In this document: positions 1 through 7,607 of the stretch, piece by piece
Layout: each line of letters opens with the position of its first letter
Numbering within the stretch: the first letter of the stretch is position 1
Source of the DNA: Legionella nagasakiensis
Lineage (GTDB): Bacteria > Pseudomonadota > Gammaproteobacteria > Legionellales > Legionellaceae
Assembly (NCBI RefSeq): GCF_900639915.1
Contig: NZ_CAAAID010000005.1
Span: 1-64,000 of the forward strand
DNA: 64,000 bases
Direction: 5' to 3'
Position numbers and translations under genes: made by a program
Notes under the pieces: generated by a model
The model's input: only the letters and a program-made list of their open reading frames with translations
Database searches by the model: none
Told to the model about the DNA's origin: nothing

Positions 1-130
1 CGCTCTTACTTTGACAATGACTACAACGGGCTAATCGGTTATAGCTTACATCTAATATTAATGGTTGATATCCGCTCACTTTTACTATGGAAAATCCAGG
101 TAAATTTAGGATAAGATTGTACTTCGGCAC
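1..130 (-). CDS. ISL3-family transposase, N-terminal part (runs off the window)
   Basis: Reading leftwards from a GTG at 128-130 the frame stays open to the window edge and begins VPKYNLILNLPGFSIVKV, followed by a CxxC pair (RCSHCQ). This matches the N-terminal zinc-binding segment of ISL3-type DDE transposases, in which one CxxC is followed by a second. A good ribosome site (GGAG at 137-140 on the minus strand) sits 7 bases before the GTG. The catalytic domain is outside the window, so it cannot be said whether the copy is intact. Identification rests on about 43 residues. Confidence 0.6.
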   Translation of the reverse strand, partial: MPKYNLILNLPGFSIVKVSGYQPLILDVSYNRLARCSHCQSKS

Positions 131-211
131 TTTAATCTCCTTTTGATCGCTAAATCAAGGACTTAGTTTATACTAACTCGATTAAAGTGCCCCCTTAATT
201 GGTGTAGAGCC
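1..211 (-). mobile_element. End of an ISL3-family insertion sequence (partial)
   Basis: The left edge of the window lies inside an insertion sequence. Its end is placed at 211, where the minus strand reads GGCTCTACACC, resembling the GGCTCTT-type terminal repeats of ISL3-family elements. The neighbouring cyclase reading frame loses family similarity at exactly this point. Only one end of the element is visible, so the second terminal repeat and the target duplication (8 bp is usual for the family) cannot be checked. Confidence 0.6.
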
Positions 212-516
212 GAAATGAGGTATTGTTCGTTTGATTTTGTACTGACATCAATGACAATTCCTTGTGCGATCAAGTGATGGTTATTGATACCAAGCTTTTC
301 AATGGTATCCCCATCTGGATTACAGTGCGCGGGCGCATCAATGTGAGTACCTATACCTGCAGGTAATGACATATGTTGGACTTTAAATTTGACATCGCTA
401 TTACAATCTTCATAATTGAGCTTATTTTTTATACTGAACCCACATCCTAACTCCCAGCCTGGGGTCTCGTTACTTAGCGTATGGCTTAAATCTATAATTT
501 CAAAAGGAAAGCCCAT
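163..516 (-). pseudogene. Cyclase-family (kynurenine formamidase-like) protein, truncated by an IS
   Basis: Starting at the ATG at 514-516, the protein opens with MGFPFEIIDLSHTLSNETPG and carries the metal-binding signature GTHIDAPAH near residue 70. This is typical of the cyclase/kynurenine formamidase family (PF04199), hydrolases of about 210-220 residues. Here only about 100 family-like residues remain. From codon 102 the frame runs into the IS end at 211 and stops at 163 after unrelated residues. The upstream extension to 642 overlaps the divergent Nudix gene and is not credible. The C-terminal half of the active site is missing, so the product is probably inactive. Confidence 0.75.
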
Positions 517-562
517 GTTCAATTTCTTCTTTAGATACTTTTTATAAATAGGATACAAAAGG

Positions 563-1042
563 ATGGGGCAAAAAGGTACCAAGAATATTCGTGTTGTAAA
601 ATCTGAGAATTCCGGAGATAGGCTACAGTTAACCAGTTGCATGATTCTGACATTTGATAAAAGAATTCTGTTACAAAAACGACCTGATAATTGGCGAACT
701 TACCCTGGATATGTCTGCTGTTTTGGTGGTCATGTCGATAAGGGCGAATTACCGCTAAATGCAATACGAAGAGAATTGCAAGAAGAGCTTGGGGCAAATG
801 CTGCGGCCACAGATTTGATTCAATTGAGCTGTTATTCTGAATCGATTACCAATTTTAAAGAAATCGTACATGGATTTTTCTGGTATGATAAATACAACAC
901 AATTACCGGCTGTTATGAAGGTGAGACGTATTACCTAAATCACATTTCAGAATTAAATAATGTGTCTCTGGTGATGGATGATGTACCGTGGTTAATCGAG
1001 TGTTCAGGGGAGAAGGGACTTTTACCTGATAATGTTAGCTAG
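563..1042 (+). CDS. Nudix hydrolase
   Basis: A 159-residue protein with a complete Nudix box at residues 55-77 (G-x5-E-x7-REL-x-EE-LGA, seen as GGHVDKGE...RRELQEELGA). Nudix enzymes hydrolyse nucleoside diphosphates linked to another moiety using Mg2+ held by the box glutamates. The substrate cannot be told from sequence. It is divergent from the truncated cyclase gene with only 46 bases between the two starts, so the promoters must overlap. The ribosome site (AAAAGG directly before the ATG) is weak, so a slightly different start is possible. No signal peptide, hence cytoplasmic. Confidence 0.85.
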   Translation: MGQKGTKNIRVVKSENSGDRLQLTSCMILTFDKRILLQKRPDNWRTYPGYVCCFGGHVDKGELPLNAIRRELQEELGANAAATDLIQLSCYSESITNFKEIVHGFFWYDKYNTITGCYEGETYYLNHISELNNVSLVMDDVPWLIECSGEKGLLPDNVS

Positions 1043-1079
1043 TTTTAAACAGCCATCGAGGCCATAAACTATCTTAATG

Positions 1080-1214
1080 ATGAACAAAACAACTAAAGAA
1101 TCCTATCGCTTTTCTTTCAAGAATGATCCCAATTGTATTGACTGCCAAACAGGTAAGCCCGCAGATGATCTCATTTATGCCATGTTTGATGTGAATCAAC
1201 TCATTATAAGATGA
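1080..1214 (+). CDS. Small hypothetical ORF (44 aa)
   Basis: An ATG-started frame of 44 residues beginning MNKTTKESYRFSFKNDPNC and ending in LIIR, with a CxxC pair (CIDC) near the middle. It ends 4 bases before the start of the phosphotransferase gene, as expected for a translationally coupled leader gene, but no strong ribosome site precedes it. I do not recognise the product. It could be the remnant of a larger gene. Confidence 0.25.
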   Translation: MNKTTKESYRFSFKNDPNCIDCQTGKPADDLIYAMFDVNQLIIR

Positions 1215-1218
1215 AATT

Positions 1219-2118
1219 ATGATAAATCAGTCAGTGAATATAAATTCAGATCTGGTAAAACAGCTAATTATTTCCCAATTTCCTCAGTGGAAGGATTTAC
1301 CAGTTAAACCAGTAGCTCTAAGCGGATGGGACAACAGAACGTATCATTTAGGCGACGAAATGTTGGTTCGCTTACCAAGCGCTGAATCATACGCTGCTCA
1401 AGTAGATAAAGAGCATATCTGGCTTCCCAAACTTGCATCAAAATTGCCGCTGCAAATACCAAAACCTTTGGCGCTCGGTCAGCCAGAATTGGGTTATCCT
1501 TTTACCTGGTCGGTATATGAATGGATCGAGGGAAGGGCCCTCGCTGAGGTGGAAGTTGATAAACAAACACTGGCCAAAGAGCTTGCTGATTTTCTGACTC
1601 ACTTATATCAAATCCCTGCAATGGAGGGGCCAGCAGCAGGCGCTCATAATTTTTATCGTGGCGGTTCACTGGCGGTGTATGATTCAGAAACAAGACAAGC
1701 CATACAGATTCTTGATACATCTATAGATGCAAAAACAACACTCAAAATTTGGAAGATTGCCTTGGCTGTTAGTTGGCAAAATGCTCCTGTCTGGGTTCAT
1801 GGCGATATTAGCCCTGGGAATCTGATCATCAGAGATGAACATTTGCATGCTGTTATCGATTTTGGCTTGTTGTCAGTGGGTGATCCGGCCTGTGATTTGG
1901 TGATGGCCTGGAATTATTTCGAAAGTAAGGGCAGGCAAGTATTTAAAGAAGCAATGGCTTTGGACAATAATACATGGCACCGTGCCAGGGGATGGGCTCT
2001 GTGGAAAGCATTAATCATTGCTTCCGGCATGAGTAAAACTAATGCAGTGGAAGCTAATAGAAGTCATCAGATTATAGAGGATATTATTAATGAGTATCAG
2101 CATTCGCTTGATGAGTGA
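1219..2118 (+). CDS. Aminoglycoside phosphotransferase-family kinase
   Basis: A 299-residue APH-fold kinase (PF01636). It carries the catalytic loop VHGDISPGNLII near residue 194, with catalytic Asp and Mg-binding Asn, followed by the DFG-equivalent VIDFGLLSVGDPACDL. The N-terminal lobe has the pattern GWDNRTYHLGDEMLVRLP typical of bacterial relatives annotated as putative aminoglycoside or macrolide kinases. The family phosphorylates small hydroxylated molecules with ATP. Substrate here is unknown and antibiotic resistance is only a possibility. Its 3' end overlaps the GNAT gene by 29 bases, so the two are translationally coupled. Confidence 0.8.
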   Translation: MINQSVNINSDLVKQLIISQFPQWKDLPVKPVALSGWDNRTYHLGDEMLVRLPSAESYAAQVDKEHIWLPKLASKLPLQIPKPLALGQPELGYPFTWSVYEWIEGRALAEVEVDKQTLAKELADFLTHLYQIPAMEGPAAGAHNFYRGGSLAVYDSETRQAIQILDTSIDAKTTLKIWKIALAVSWQNAPVWVHGDISPGNLIIRDEHLHAVIDFGLLSVGDPACDLVMAWNYFESKGRQVFKEAMALDNNTWHRARGWALWKALIIASGMSKTNAVEANRSHQIIEDIINEYQHSLDE

Positions 2119-2593
2119 GCAGGATATTCCGACCATTATGGAATCTATCCAGGTTCTTGATTGGAATAGGGATGAGTCAGTGTATCGACAATATCTGGAA
2201 GAACAACATAAGGGATTAAGGGAAGTTTATGTTGCGTTCCATAATGATTTATTTGCTGGCCATATCAATCTAATCTGGAAACCGCCTTATACCACTTTTC
2301 AAGAAAAGGGAATTCCAGAGATATCCGATCTGATTGTTCTGCCACAGTTTAGAAGAAAGGGGGTTGCGAGTGCACTAATGGATGAATGTGAGGCAGCAGC
2401 CAAACAAAGATCTGCTTGGTGTGGTTTAGGTGTTGGTTTATATAAAGACTATGGGCCAGCACAGGCTTTATATGCACAGCGAGGATACCAGCTGGACTGT
2501 TTGGGCGTGACATCTCACTTGAAGCCAGTGATACCTGGTACTAACGTATTTGTTGATGATGATCTATTAATTTGGATGGTTAAAAAATTATGA
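2090..2593 (+). CDS. GNAT-family N-acetyltransferase
   Basis: A 167-residue GNAT-fold protein: beta1 start SISIRLMSEQDIP, acetyl-CoA pyrophosphate loop PQFRRKGVASALM (R/Q-x-x-G-x-G/A) near residue 86, and a GLYKDYGPAQALYAQRGY segment matching the YxxxGF-type C-terminal motif. Such enzymes move acetyl groups to amines of small molecules or proteins; the substrate is unknown. The start at 2090 is preferred because it includes the beta1 strand, although it lies inside the preceding kinase gene. It overlaps the next gene by ATGA at 2590. A kinase plus acetyltransferase pair is reminiscent of drug-modification cassettes, but this is inference. Confidence 0.8.
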   Translation: MSISIRLMSEQDIPTIMESIQVLDWNRDESVYRQYLEEQHKGLREVYVAFHNDLFAGHINLIWKPPYTTFQEKGIPEISDLIVLPQFRRKGVASALMDECEAAAKQRSAWCGLGVGLYKDYGPAQALYAQRGYQLDCLGVTSHLKPVIPGTNVFVDDDLLIWMVKKL

Positions 2594-3093
2594 GCCTGCC
2601 GATTGATAAAATTATCTCCGGAGGTCAAACAGGGGTTGATAGGGCTGCTTTAGACTTTGCCATATCTCATTCAATTCCTCACGGAGGGGCTTGTCCAAAA
2701 GGAAGGTTTGCCGAAGATGGTAAGCTCTCTGAAAAATATCAAATGCATGAAGTTGGCACCGATGAAAATGAATTATCTATAAACTATTCATTACGAACCA
2801 TTGAAAATATTAAGCAATCAGACGAAACTTTAATCTTAGTTCCAGTTTATCCAATTACTGAAGGTGTATCTGATGGAACAAAAATGACCATTGAGAAAGC
2901 AAAAGAACTTAACAAACCCTTTTATGTTTATCAGCTCGGTCATTCAAGGGTAGAGGGTATAAGAGATTGGTTGAAACAAAATAAAATTAAAATTTTGAAT
3001 GCTGCAGGTCCCAGAGAGTCAAATTTCCCTGGTGTTTATTATGAGTCCTATGCCTTGTTAGAAGCACTATTCAGCCTAAATAGATCTCTGTAA
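2590..3093 (+). CDS. SLOG-family putative molybdenum-carrier-like protein
   Basis: A 167-residue protein with the Rossmann-like opening IISGGQTGVDRAALDFA and a downstream GACPKGRFAEDG segment. These identify the putative molybdenum carrier family (PF12694) in the SLOG nucleotide-binding superfamily, related to YpsA and lysine decarboxylase-like proteins. Members bind nucleotide-like ligands; a true molybdenum-cofactor role is shown only for a few. It is the third gene of an overlapping operon (ATGA overlap with the GNAT gene). No membrane segment, hence cytoplasmic. SLOG proteins also appear as sensors in conflict systems, but no effector partner is adjacent here. Confidence 0.75.
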   Translation: MSLPIDKIISGGQTGVDRAALDFAISHSIPHGGACPKGRFAEDGKLSEKYQMHEVGTDENELSINYSLRTIENIKQSDETLILVPVYPITEGVSDGTKMTIEKAKELNKPFYVYQLGHSRVEGIRDWLKQNKIKILNAAGPRESNFPGVYYESYALLEALFSLNRSL

Positions 3094-3701
3094 TACTGAG
3101 CCTCGAATGACCAAGGGCAAGGCTTATTGTTTCTCTTGCTACTCTGTCCCAGGATTTCTCGATTGAGTTAATTCTTTATATGACCTGCCTCTCTGTATAG
3201 GAGGAATCAGCCCGATTCCCTTTTTATCACATTGAGCAGTAATGCTGTTAGGTTTGTACAAGAAGTCAGTTCGAAACAAGAACATCAAGAATTGCTAAAA
3301 TAATAATCAACGCCAGAAAAAATCGATCAGTTCTACAATTATGGACTTTCCATGAGGATATTTCATGAGTTGTTTTATGTGTATTATTTTACTTTGATAA
3401 ATTAACCACATTTATTAACTATTTTCTTGTTGTATTTTCGTTGGATGAAAGGGTAGGGCTAGGTAGTAAAGAAAACCCTCGTTTATTTGACGATTTTGGA
3501 TTGATTAGTCCCAAACCATACGTTACTTAATACTGGGTTATTAAGATGGCAATATTGTTCTCATGTTTGAATAAGGAATGAAGGCTTGAGGAGCGCTCTA
3601 TCATAAGTACATTCAAGTCATTTATGGGAACAAATGAATAATCTCTAGTCATGAGATAAAGGAAGTTATTTTTCAAGGTTTTTAATGGTCTGCTCACAGG
3701 T

Positions 3702-3839
3702 TTATCCACAGATTTTGTGGATAAACTTAAAAATGAGCGATGATTTAATCTTGGGATAAGCCTTGTATTTACTGGACTTTTAGTATGTGGAGTGTTTGGC
3801 TGTGGAACAATTTGCAGATTAATCAAAAAAATATCCACA
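3702..3839. promoter_or_regulatory. Cluster of DnaA-box-like sites
   Basis: Two perfect consensus DnaA boxes face each other 5 bases apart: TTATCCACA at 3702-3710 and TGTGGATAA at 3716-3724. Two weaker sites follow: TGTGGAACA at 3801-3809 (two mismatches) and ATATCCACA at 3831-3839 (one mismatch). An AT-rich tract lies just downstream. DnaA binds such boxes at replication origins and at titration or reactivation loci. No dnaA or rep gene is adjacent, so the role is open: a remnant plasmid origin, a DnaA-binding locus, or chance. Confidence 0.45.
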
Positions 3840-4017
3840 GTTTTATACAAAGCTATTTTGCACTGCTTGGCATTAAATCTTACCAGAGAAAATTTAAAAA
3901 AACAGTCTTGACGATTAACTATTTTTTTAAATAAGAATTGATGATTTTTAACTGTTCATGCTGTGTATGCGTTATAACCTAAGATATCTGTTTCATGATT
4001 AAAAATTGTTTTAGCGG

Positions 4018-4122
4018 ATGTGCCGATGTGTATGTGTATTAAACAGAAGAAATCCATCATGTGCTTCTGAAGAGCGTGCAAATCGTTGTTGTTTGGCTAA
4101 CCGTAATTGTTCAAGGAGATGA
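4018..4122 (+). CDS. Possible 34-residue Cys-rich peptide
   Basis: A short frame starting MCRCVCVLNRRNPSCAS with seven cysteines in 34 residues and many arginines. The Cys density is unusual, but there is no good ribosome site and no similarity I recognise. It may be a chance frame in decayed DNA. Confidence 0.12.
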   Translation: MCRCVCVLNRRNPSCASEERANRCCLANRNCSRR

Positions 4123-4367
4123 GATGATGATACTTCTCTTTTCATTCTTGGGTTTCTTGTTTTAACTGTTTGGGTTCAATCAAGCGCTCTATGTAGTTAG
4201 ACTATCTCGCAAGTGCTTATTATCAATTAGGTAATTGAGAAAGAGCCTAAAATTGGCGCAAGAGTATACTTATGATCGTGAGCAGCACACCGACGTCAAA
4301 ACAAAATTCATTGATGATATATTAAAATAGGCCGGATATATTTACAAAATATAGATAATGATAACTG

Positions 4368-5240
4368 ATGAATAAATTAATACAGAATGTAATTAATATG
4401 CTCGGCGAAAAAGGCAAGGCATGGCTTACCAGTTTGCCGAGTACTATTGAAATTCTCGCCGCTCACTGGAAATTAAAAAATCTTGTTCCTGTAGATAATA
4501 TGACTTTTAACTATGTTGCCAAAGCAATCACGAATACCAATCAGCCAGTCATCTTGAAAATTAGCTGCGACGAAAAAAGTATTTCAGATGAAGCTCTAGC
4601 TTTAAAATATTTTGACGGCAGTGGTTCAATTAAGCTTATCGGGCATAATGAAAAATATAATGCCTTACTCTTACAGCAAGCTATTTCAGGCGAAACACTT
4701 AAATCACGATATTCATCCCAAGTTGAGTATGTGATGGATTGCTATATTGATACGATGAGAAAACTTCATAACAAATATTTATCTAATAAAAATAATTACC
4801 GTCATATCCGTGACTGGCTAATGGCGATTGATACACTTAAAGATACTGACTGCCCATCTTATTTAGTAAAAAAAGCCATTGCACTAAAAAATGAATTATT
4901 AACTTCCACGACTACCGAGATTTTTTTACATGGGGACTTGCATCACGACAATATTTTAAAAGATGGGGATTGTTGGTTAGCGATTGATCCTAAAGGAATC
5001 GTTGGCGATCCAGAATTTGAAATTGCTGCTTTTGATTTTATGTATATTAATGAACTGGCGAATATGGATGATGTAAAAAATATATTTGAAGCACGAATTA
5101 ACCTTTTGGCTCAGAAAGCATATCTCAACCCTCAACGAATTAAAGATTGGGTATTTGTCCGTCTTATTCTAATGACCGCTTGGCATGTTGAAGATAATAG
5201 TGATCCAAGTTGCGCTATAACACTGGCTGAAAAACTCTAA
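4368..5240 (+). CDS. APH(6)/Hur-type aminoglycoside kinase
   Basis: A 290-residue protein of the aminoglycoside/hydroxyurea resistance kinase family (PF04655), which includes streptomycin 6-kinase StrB. Seen directly: FNYVAKAI with a following ILKISCDEKS (ATP-site lysine) in the N-lobe, the catalytic loop FLHGDLHHDNIL near residue 188, and WLAIDPKGIVGDPEFEIAAF (Asp-Pro-Lys-Gly metal loop) characteristic of this family. Family members inactivate streptomycin by 6-O-phosphorylation; the substrate here is inferred. It converges on a nucleotidyltransferase gene of AadA/ANT type 70 bases downstream. It may be a resistance gene carried in the accessory region or an intrinsic metabolic kinase. Confidence 0.8.
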   Translation: MNKLIQNVINMLGEKGKAWLTSLPSTIEILAAHWKLKNLVPVDNMTFNYVAKAITNTNQPVILKISCDEKSISDEALALKYFDGSGSIKLIGHNEKYNALLLQQAISGETLKSRYSSQVEYVMDCYIDTMRKLHNKYLSNKNNYRHIRDWLMAIDTLKDTDCPSYLVKKAIALKNELLTSTTTEIFLHGDLHHDNILKDGDCWLAIDPKGIVGDPEFEIAAFDFMYINELANMDDVKNIFEARINLLAQKAYLNPQRIKDWVFVRLILMTAWHVEDNSDPSCAITLAEKL

Positions 5241-5310
5241 TAAACTTAGCTAGGGGGATGCCTAATGGGATTATTTTTTATCTTGGAATTGGCATTGGAT
5301 ACTATAGTAT

Positions 5311-6135
5311 CTACGCTAACTGTATTAACTTACAAGGATCTGCTACGTTGGCTGATAATTTTTGATCATTAATTCTACTTAGCATAAAATCCGCACAAGG
5401 TTTTATGTGTACCTTGACATTATCCCAATATTCATCTTCCCAACCAATACATATGGATTTAGCTCTATTCATTACTGGTTGGTACATTTTTGGTAAACGC
5501 TGCATTACCCAATCGGCTGCGTCAGGTTTAGATCTAATCTGGTTCGTTTCTAAGGTACTCCAAATCCGGGCCAAGGTTAGCAATACATTTCGAGTATCCT
5601 GTTCAAGATCAGCTGAGAGCCGCCCCAGATCATGTAGCATAGCTTTTATAAAGTCACTGCGGGGGATAGGGGCTAATAGTTGCTCAGGCTTTTCACCCAT
5701 CAATGTATGATGCTTCAATAAGACTTGAGTAATAATCAAGGCTAGATCGGGCATTTCATGACTCGACCAGGGTTCAAAATTTCCCATTTCAAATGATTGA
5801 CGTAGCCATTCTCCATATTGGAAATCAAAAAGAGGAGGGTAACGCCATGGATTGATCGCCGCTTTTTCCACAAGAGTAATTTCAATAGGTGGTTTTGTGC
5901 TTTTCATGTAAATGCCTGATATTTTCAGAAGATGAGTCACCAACTTAATCTTTTCTTCTGAGGTTGATGCGCGATTTGTTACAATGAATAAGTCAATGTC
6001 ACTATATTTTTGCAAACCACCTACAAGGAGAGAACCATAAAGATAGACGCCTAAAAGATCCGTTCCTAAAACCTGTGTTAGAACAGCAAGGCATTCATTG
6101 AGTTGTTGCTTCACATCAAAGTTGCTTGCTATCAT
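5311..6135 (-). CDS. Aminoglycoside nucleotidyltransferase, AadA/ANT(9)-like
   Basis: A 274-residue protein close to the usual length of ANT(3'')/ANT(9) enzymes (about 260). The nucleotidyltransferase signature YGSLLVGGLQKYSDIDLFIV at residues 33-52 holds the two metal-binding aspartates (DID). The C-terminal part matches the AadA helical domain, including an Ala-Asp-Trp-Val segment before the last helix. The family adenylylates streptomycin and/or spectinomycin. Drug specificity cannot be read from the sequence. It starts 6 bases after the end of a broken HEPN-like frame at 6142-6331, suggesting the two were once one transcript. Confidence 0.8.
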   Translation of the reverse strand: MIASNFDVKQQLNECLAVLTQVLGTDLLGVYLYGSLLVGGLQKYSDIDLFIVTNRASTSEEKIKLVTHLLKISGIYMKSTKPPIEITLVEKAAINPWRYPPLFDFQYGEWLRQSFEMGNFEPWSSHEMPDLALIITQVLLKHHTLMGEKPEQLLAPIPRSDFIKAMLHDLGRLSADLEQDTRNVLLTLARIWSTLETNQIRSKPDAADWVMQRLPKMYQPVMNRAKSICIGWEDEYWDNVKVHIKPCADFMLSRINDQKLSANVADPCKLIQLA

Positions 6136-6141
6136 TAATTC

Positions 6142-6331
6142 TCAGCCATTCTTAAAATCGTTTAATAATGCTTCTGTTTGAGCAGCAATACAAGTTACCA
6201 CCATACTCTCAGGAATAATATCTCCTGAATAATCGGCAATATTGCGTTCAGCAGCATGCAAAAGCCGTTTATTGTATCTGAATGAGTGTTATTTTTTCCG
6301 GGCTGATGCCAATCAAGTTATCCAAAGTCAT
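6142..6331 (-). pseudogene. Frameshifted remnant of a small HEPN-like protein
   Basis: From an ATG at 6329-6331 the minus strand reads MTLDNLIGISPEKITLIQIQ and then a stop. In the next frame a continuous stretch KRLLHAAERNIADYSGDII...LLNDFKNG runs to a stop at 6142-6144. The pattern ERISPD...IKRLLxAAERNIAD is familiar from small HEPN-domain proteins often found beside nucleotidyltransferases, but those are about twice as long. Frameshift plus truncation imply the copy is dead. It ends 6 bases before the AadA-like gene on the same strand. Family assignment is by eye and tentative. Confidence 0.4.
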
Positions 6332-6485
6332 ACTCAGTCCCTATAATAAATAATTTGAATTATTTAAAACTTCTTGGATGAATATCTTATTTTTGTAGAC
6401 ATGTCTTCCATTGCTCTCTTGAATATACTTTGGAAGATAAGAAATATTTTTATCTCCATTTTACTCATAAATCCAAATAATGAAA

Positions 6486-6612
6486 CTAACTAAGATTATC
6501 TGCTCTCAAAGCCTTATGGACTTTGTTCAATAATTTTACAGACACATTTTCTTGATTCTCAATTTTACTAATATAAGCCTGAGTCACCTCTTGGCTTTTC
6601 AATGCCTCCTAT
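6486..6612 (-). pseudogene. XRE-type helix-turn-helix regulator, C-terminal remnant
   Basis: The minus strand encodes KSQEVTQAYISKIENQEN then VSVKLLNKVHKALRAD and a stop at 6486-6488. This is the helix-turn-helix and following helix of an XRE/Cro-type DNA-binding domain, as in HigA-type antitoxins. The frame is interrupted upstream by several stops and lacks a start, so only a fragment of the gene survives. It belongs to the debris field between the accessory region and the thiopurine methyltransferase gene. Confidence 0.45.
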
Positions 6613-6730
6613 TGCTAATTGCAGAATTATGTTGTAGGTGACCTCCACTTACTGCATAATTTAGCCACTTGTTTTATAGTGCTTAGTATTCGATCTACTT
6701 TTTAGTGCCACATTATTTAAACCCGATCAG

Positions 6731-6760
6731 TAGGTCTGGTGTTCGATTCACCTCAACGAC
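6731..6760 (+). other. tRNA 3'-end-like scar (T-arm)
   Basis: The bases at 6738-6752 form a T-arm: a GGTG/CACC stem around a TTCGATT loop, preceded by AGGTC as in a tRNA variable loop and followed by an acceptor-like 7-mer. No matching 5' half of a tRNA is present upstream, so this is not a functional gene. Such fragments are left where integrative elements recombine at tRNA 3' ends. It could also be chance. Confidence 0.25.
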
Positions 6761-6767
6761 AATCGCG

Positions 6768-7442
6768 ATGAATAAACAATATTGGCAGCAACGATGGCAA
6801 TGCAACGAAATTGGGTTTAACCAATTACAACCTAATTTATTAATGCAGCGTTATTTTCCTAAACTGAATTTAAAGCCTGGCGATCGTGTTTTTGTTCCGT
6901 TATGCGGTAAAAGCATTGATATGATTTGGCTCGTTAATCAAGGTTATAAGGTCATCGGAGTAGAACTTAGCGAGCAGGCATGCAAAACGTTTTTTAATGA
7001 ACATAAAATTCGTTATAAGATGACTGAAATGTATGACTTTTCAGTCTATAACAGTGATGAAATTACTTTATTTGGTGGTGATTTCTTTAAATTAAACAAA
7101 ATGCTACTTGGTAAAATAGATGCCATATATGACCGAGCGGCTCTCATTGCGCTACCACAGGAACTAAGGAAACTTTATTCAGAACAATTGGCCAAACTGC
7201 TTGAGCCTGATTCAAAAGTATTGTTAGTCACTACCTTTTACGATCAAAACGAAATGCAAGGCCCGCCATTTTCAGTAAACGAAATAGAAGTAGATGAGCT
7301 GTTTAAAAATAACTTCGATATTACACAAGCTTACAGTAAAGCGGTGAAGGATATACCAGAGCACCTCAAGGCTAAAGGATTAAAGCATGCAAACGAACAA
7401 GTTTATTCGTTGGTAAAGAAAATGTCCTATAAAGGGGTTTAG
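6768..7442 (+). CDS. tpm: Thiopurine S-methyltransferase (TPMT family)
   Basis: From the ATG at 6768 the protein is 224 residues, the usual size for bacterial TPMT (about 217), and starts MNKQYWQQRWQCNEIGFNQ, the family's N-terminal W-x3-RW pattern. The SAM site is VFVPLCGKSIDMIWLVNQG followed by VIGVELSEQA. The acidic GDFF and YDRAALIALP segments are also present. The enzyme methylates thiol, selenium or tellurium compounds using SAM; in bacteria tpm is tied to tellurite/selenite methylation. The longer frame from 6705 would read through the tRNA-like scar and adds nothing conserved, so the inner start is chosen. Confidence 0.88.
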   Translation: MNKQYWQQRWQCNEIGFNQLQPNLLMQRYFPKLNLKPGDRVFVPLCGKSIDMIWLVNQGYKVIGVELSEQACKTFFNEHKIRYKMTEMYDFSVYNSDEITLFGGDFFKLNKMLLGKIDAIYDRAALIALPQELRKLYSEQLAKLLEPDSKVLLVTTFYDQNEMQGPPFSVNEIEVDELFKNNFDITQAYSKAVKDIPEHLKAKGLKHANEQVYSLVKKMSYKGV

Positions 7443-7607
7443 TAACAAGCAGAGACATGAACATATCCTTGGGCGTACATCGAACAATACTCGGGATGAA
7501 GGCGTTGGAATTGAAGTAGCCGATAACTGAGAAAATCTTTCTTGCATAGAACATCATCCAATCTTGTTAGCCTATAATTTAGACAGGCCCATTTGGGAGT
7601 CAATGCA

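Larger units (their letters stand above)
3094..4367. other. 1.27-kb stretch without a convincing gene
   Basis: Between the SLOG gene and the APH(6)-like gene no frame shows recognisable family similarity. A 107-codon minus-strand frame at 3527-3850 has a composition unlike a real protein and runs antisense through the DnaA-box cluster, so I leave it out. The stretch holds the DnaA-box-like sites at 3702-3839, an AT-rich tract around 3880-3950, and one odd 34-codon Cys-rich frame at 4018-4122. It may be decayed mobile DNA. Confidence 0.5.

Noticed and set aside
3527-3850. 107-codon minus-strand frame in the gene-free stretch
   Set aside because: No recognisable similarity, unlikely composition, and it runs antisense through the DnaA-box cluster.
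5298-5311. 14-base palindrome GATACTATAGTATC between convergent resistance-type genes
   Set aside because: Too short and AT-rich to call a terminator or operator on its own.
6705-6767. Upstream extension of the thiopurine methyltransferase
   Set aside because: It would translate the tRNA-like scar and adds residues not found in the family; the ATG at 6768 matches the family start.
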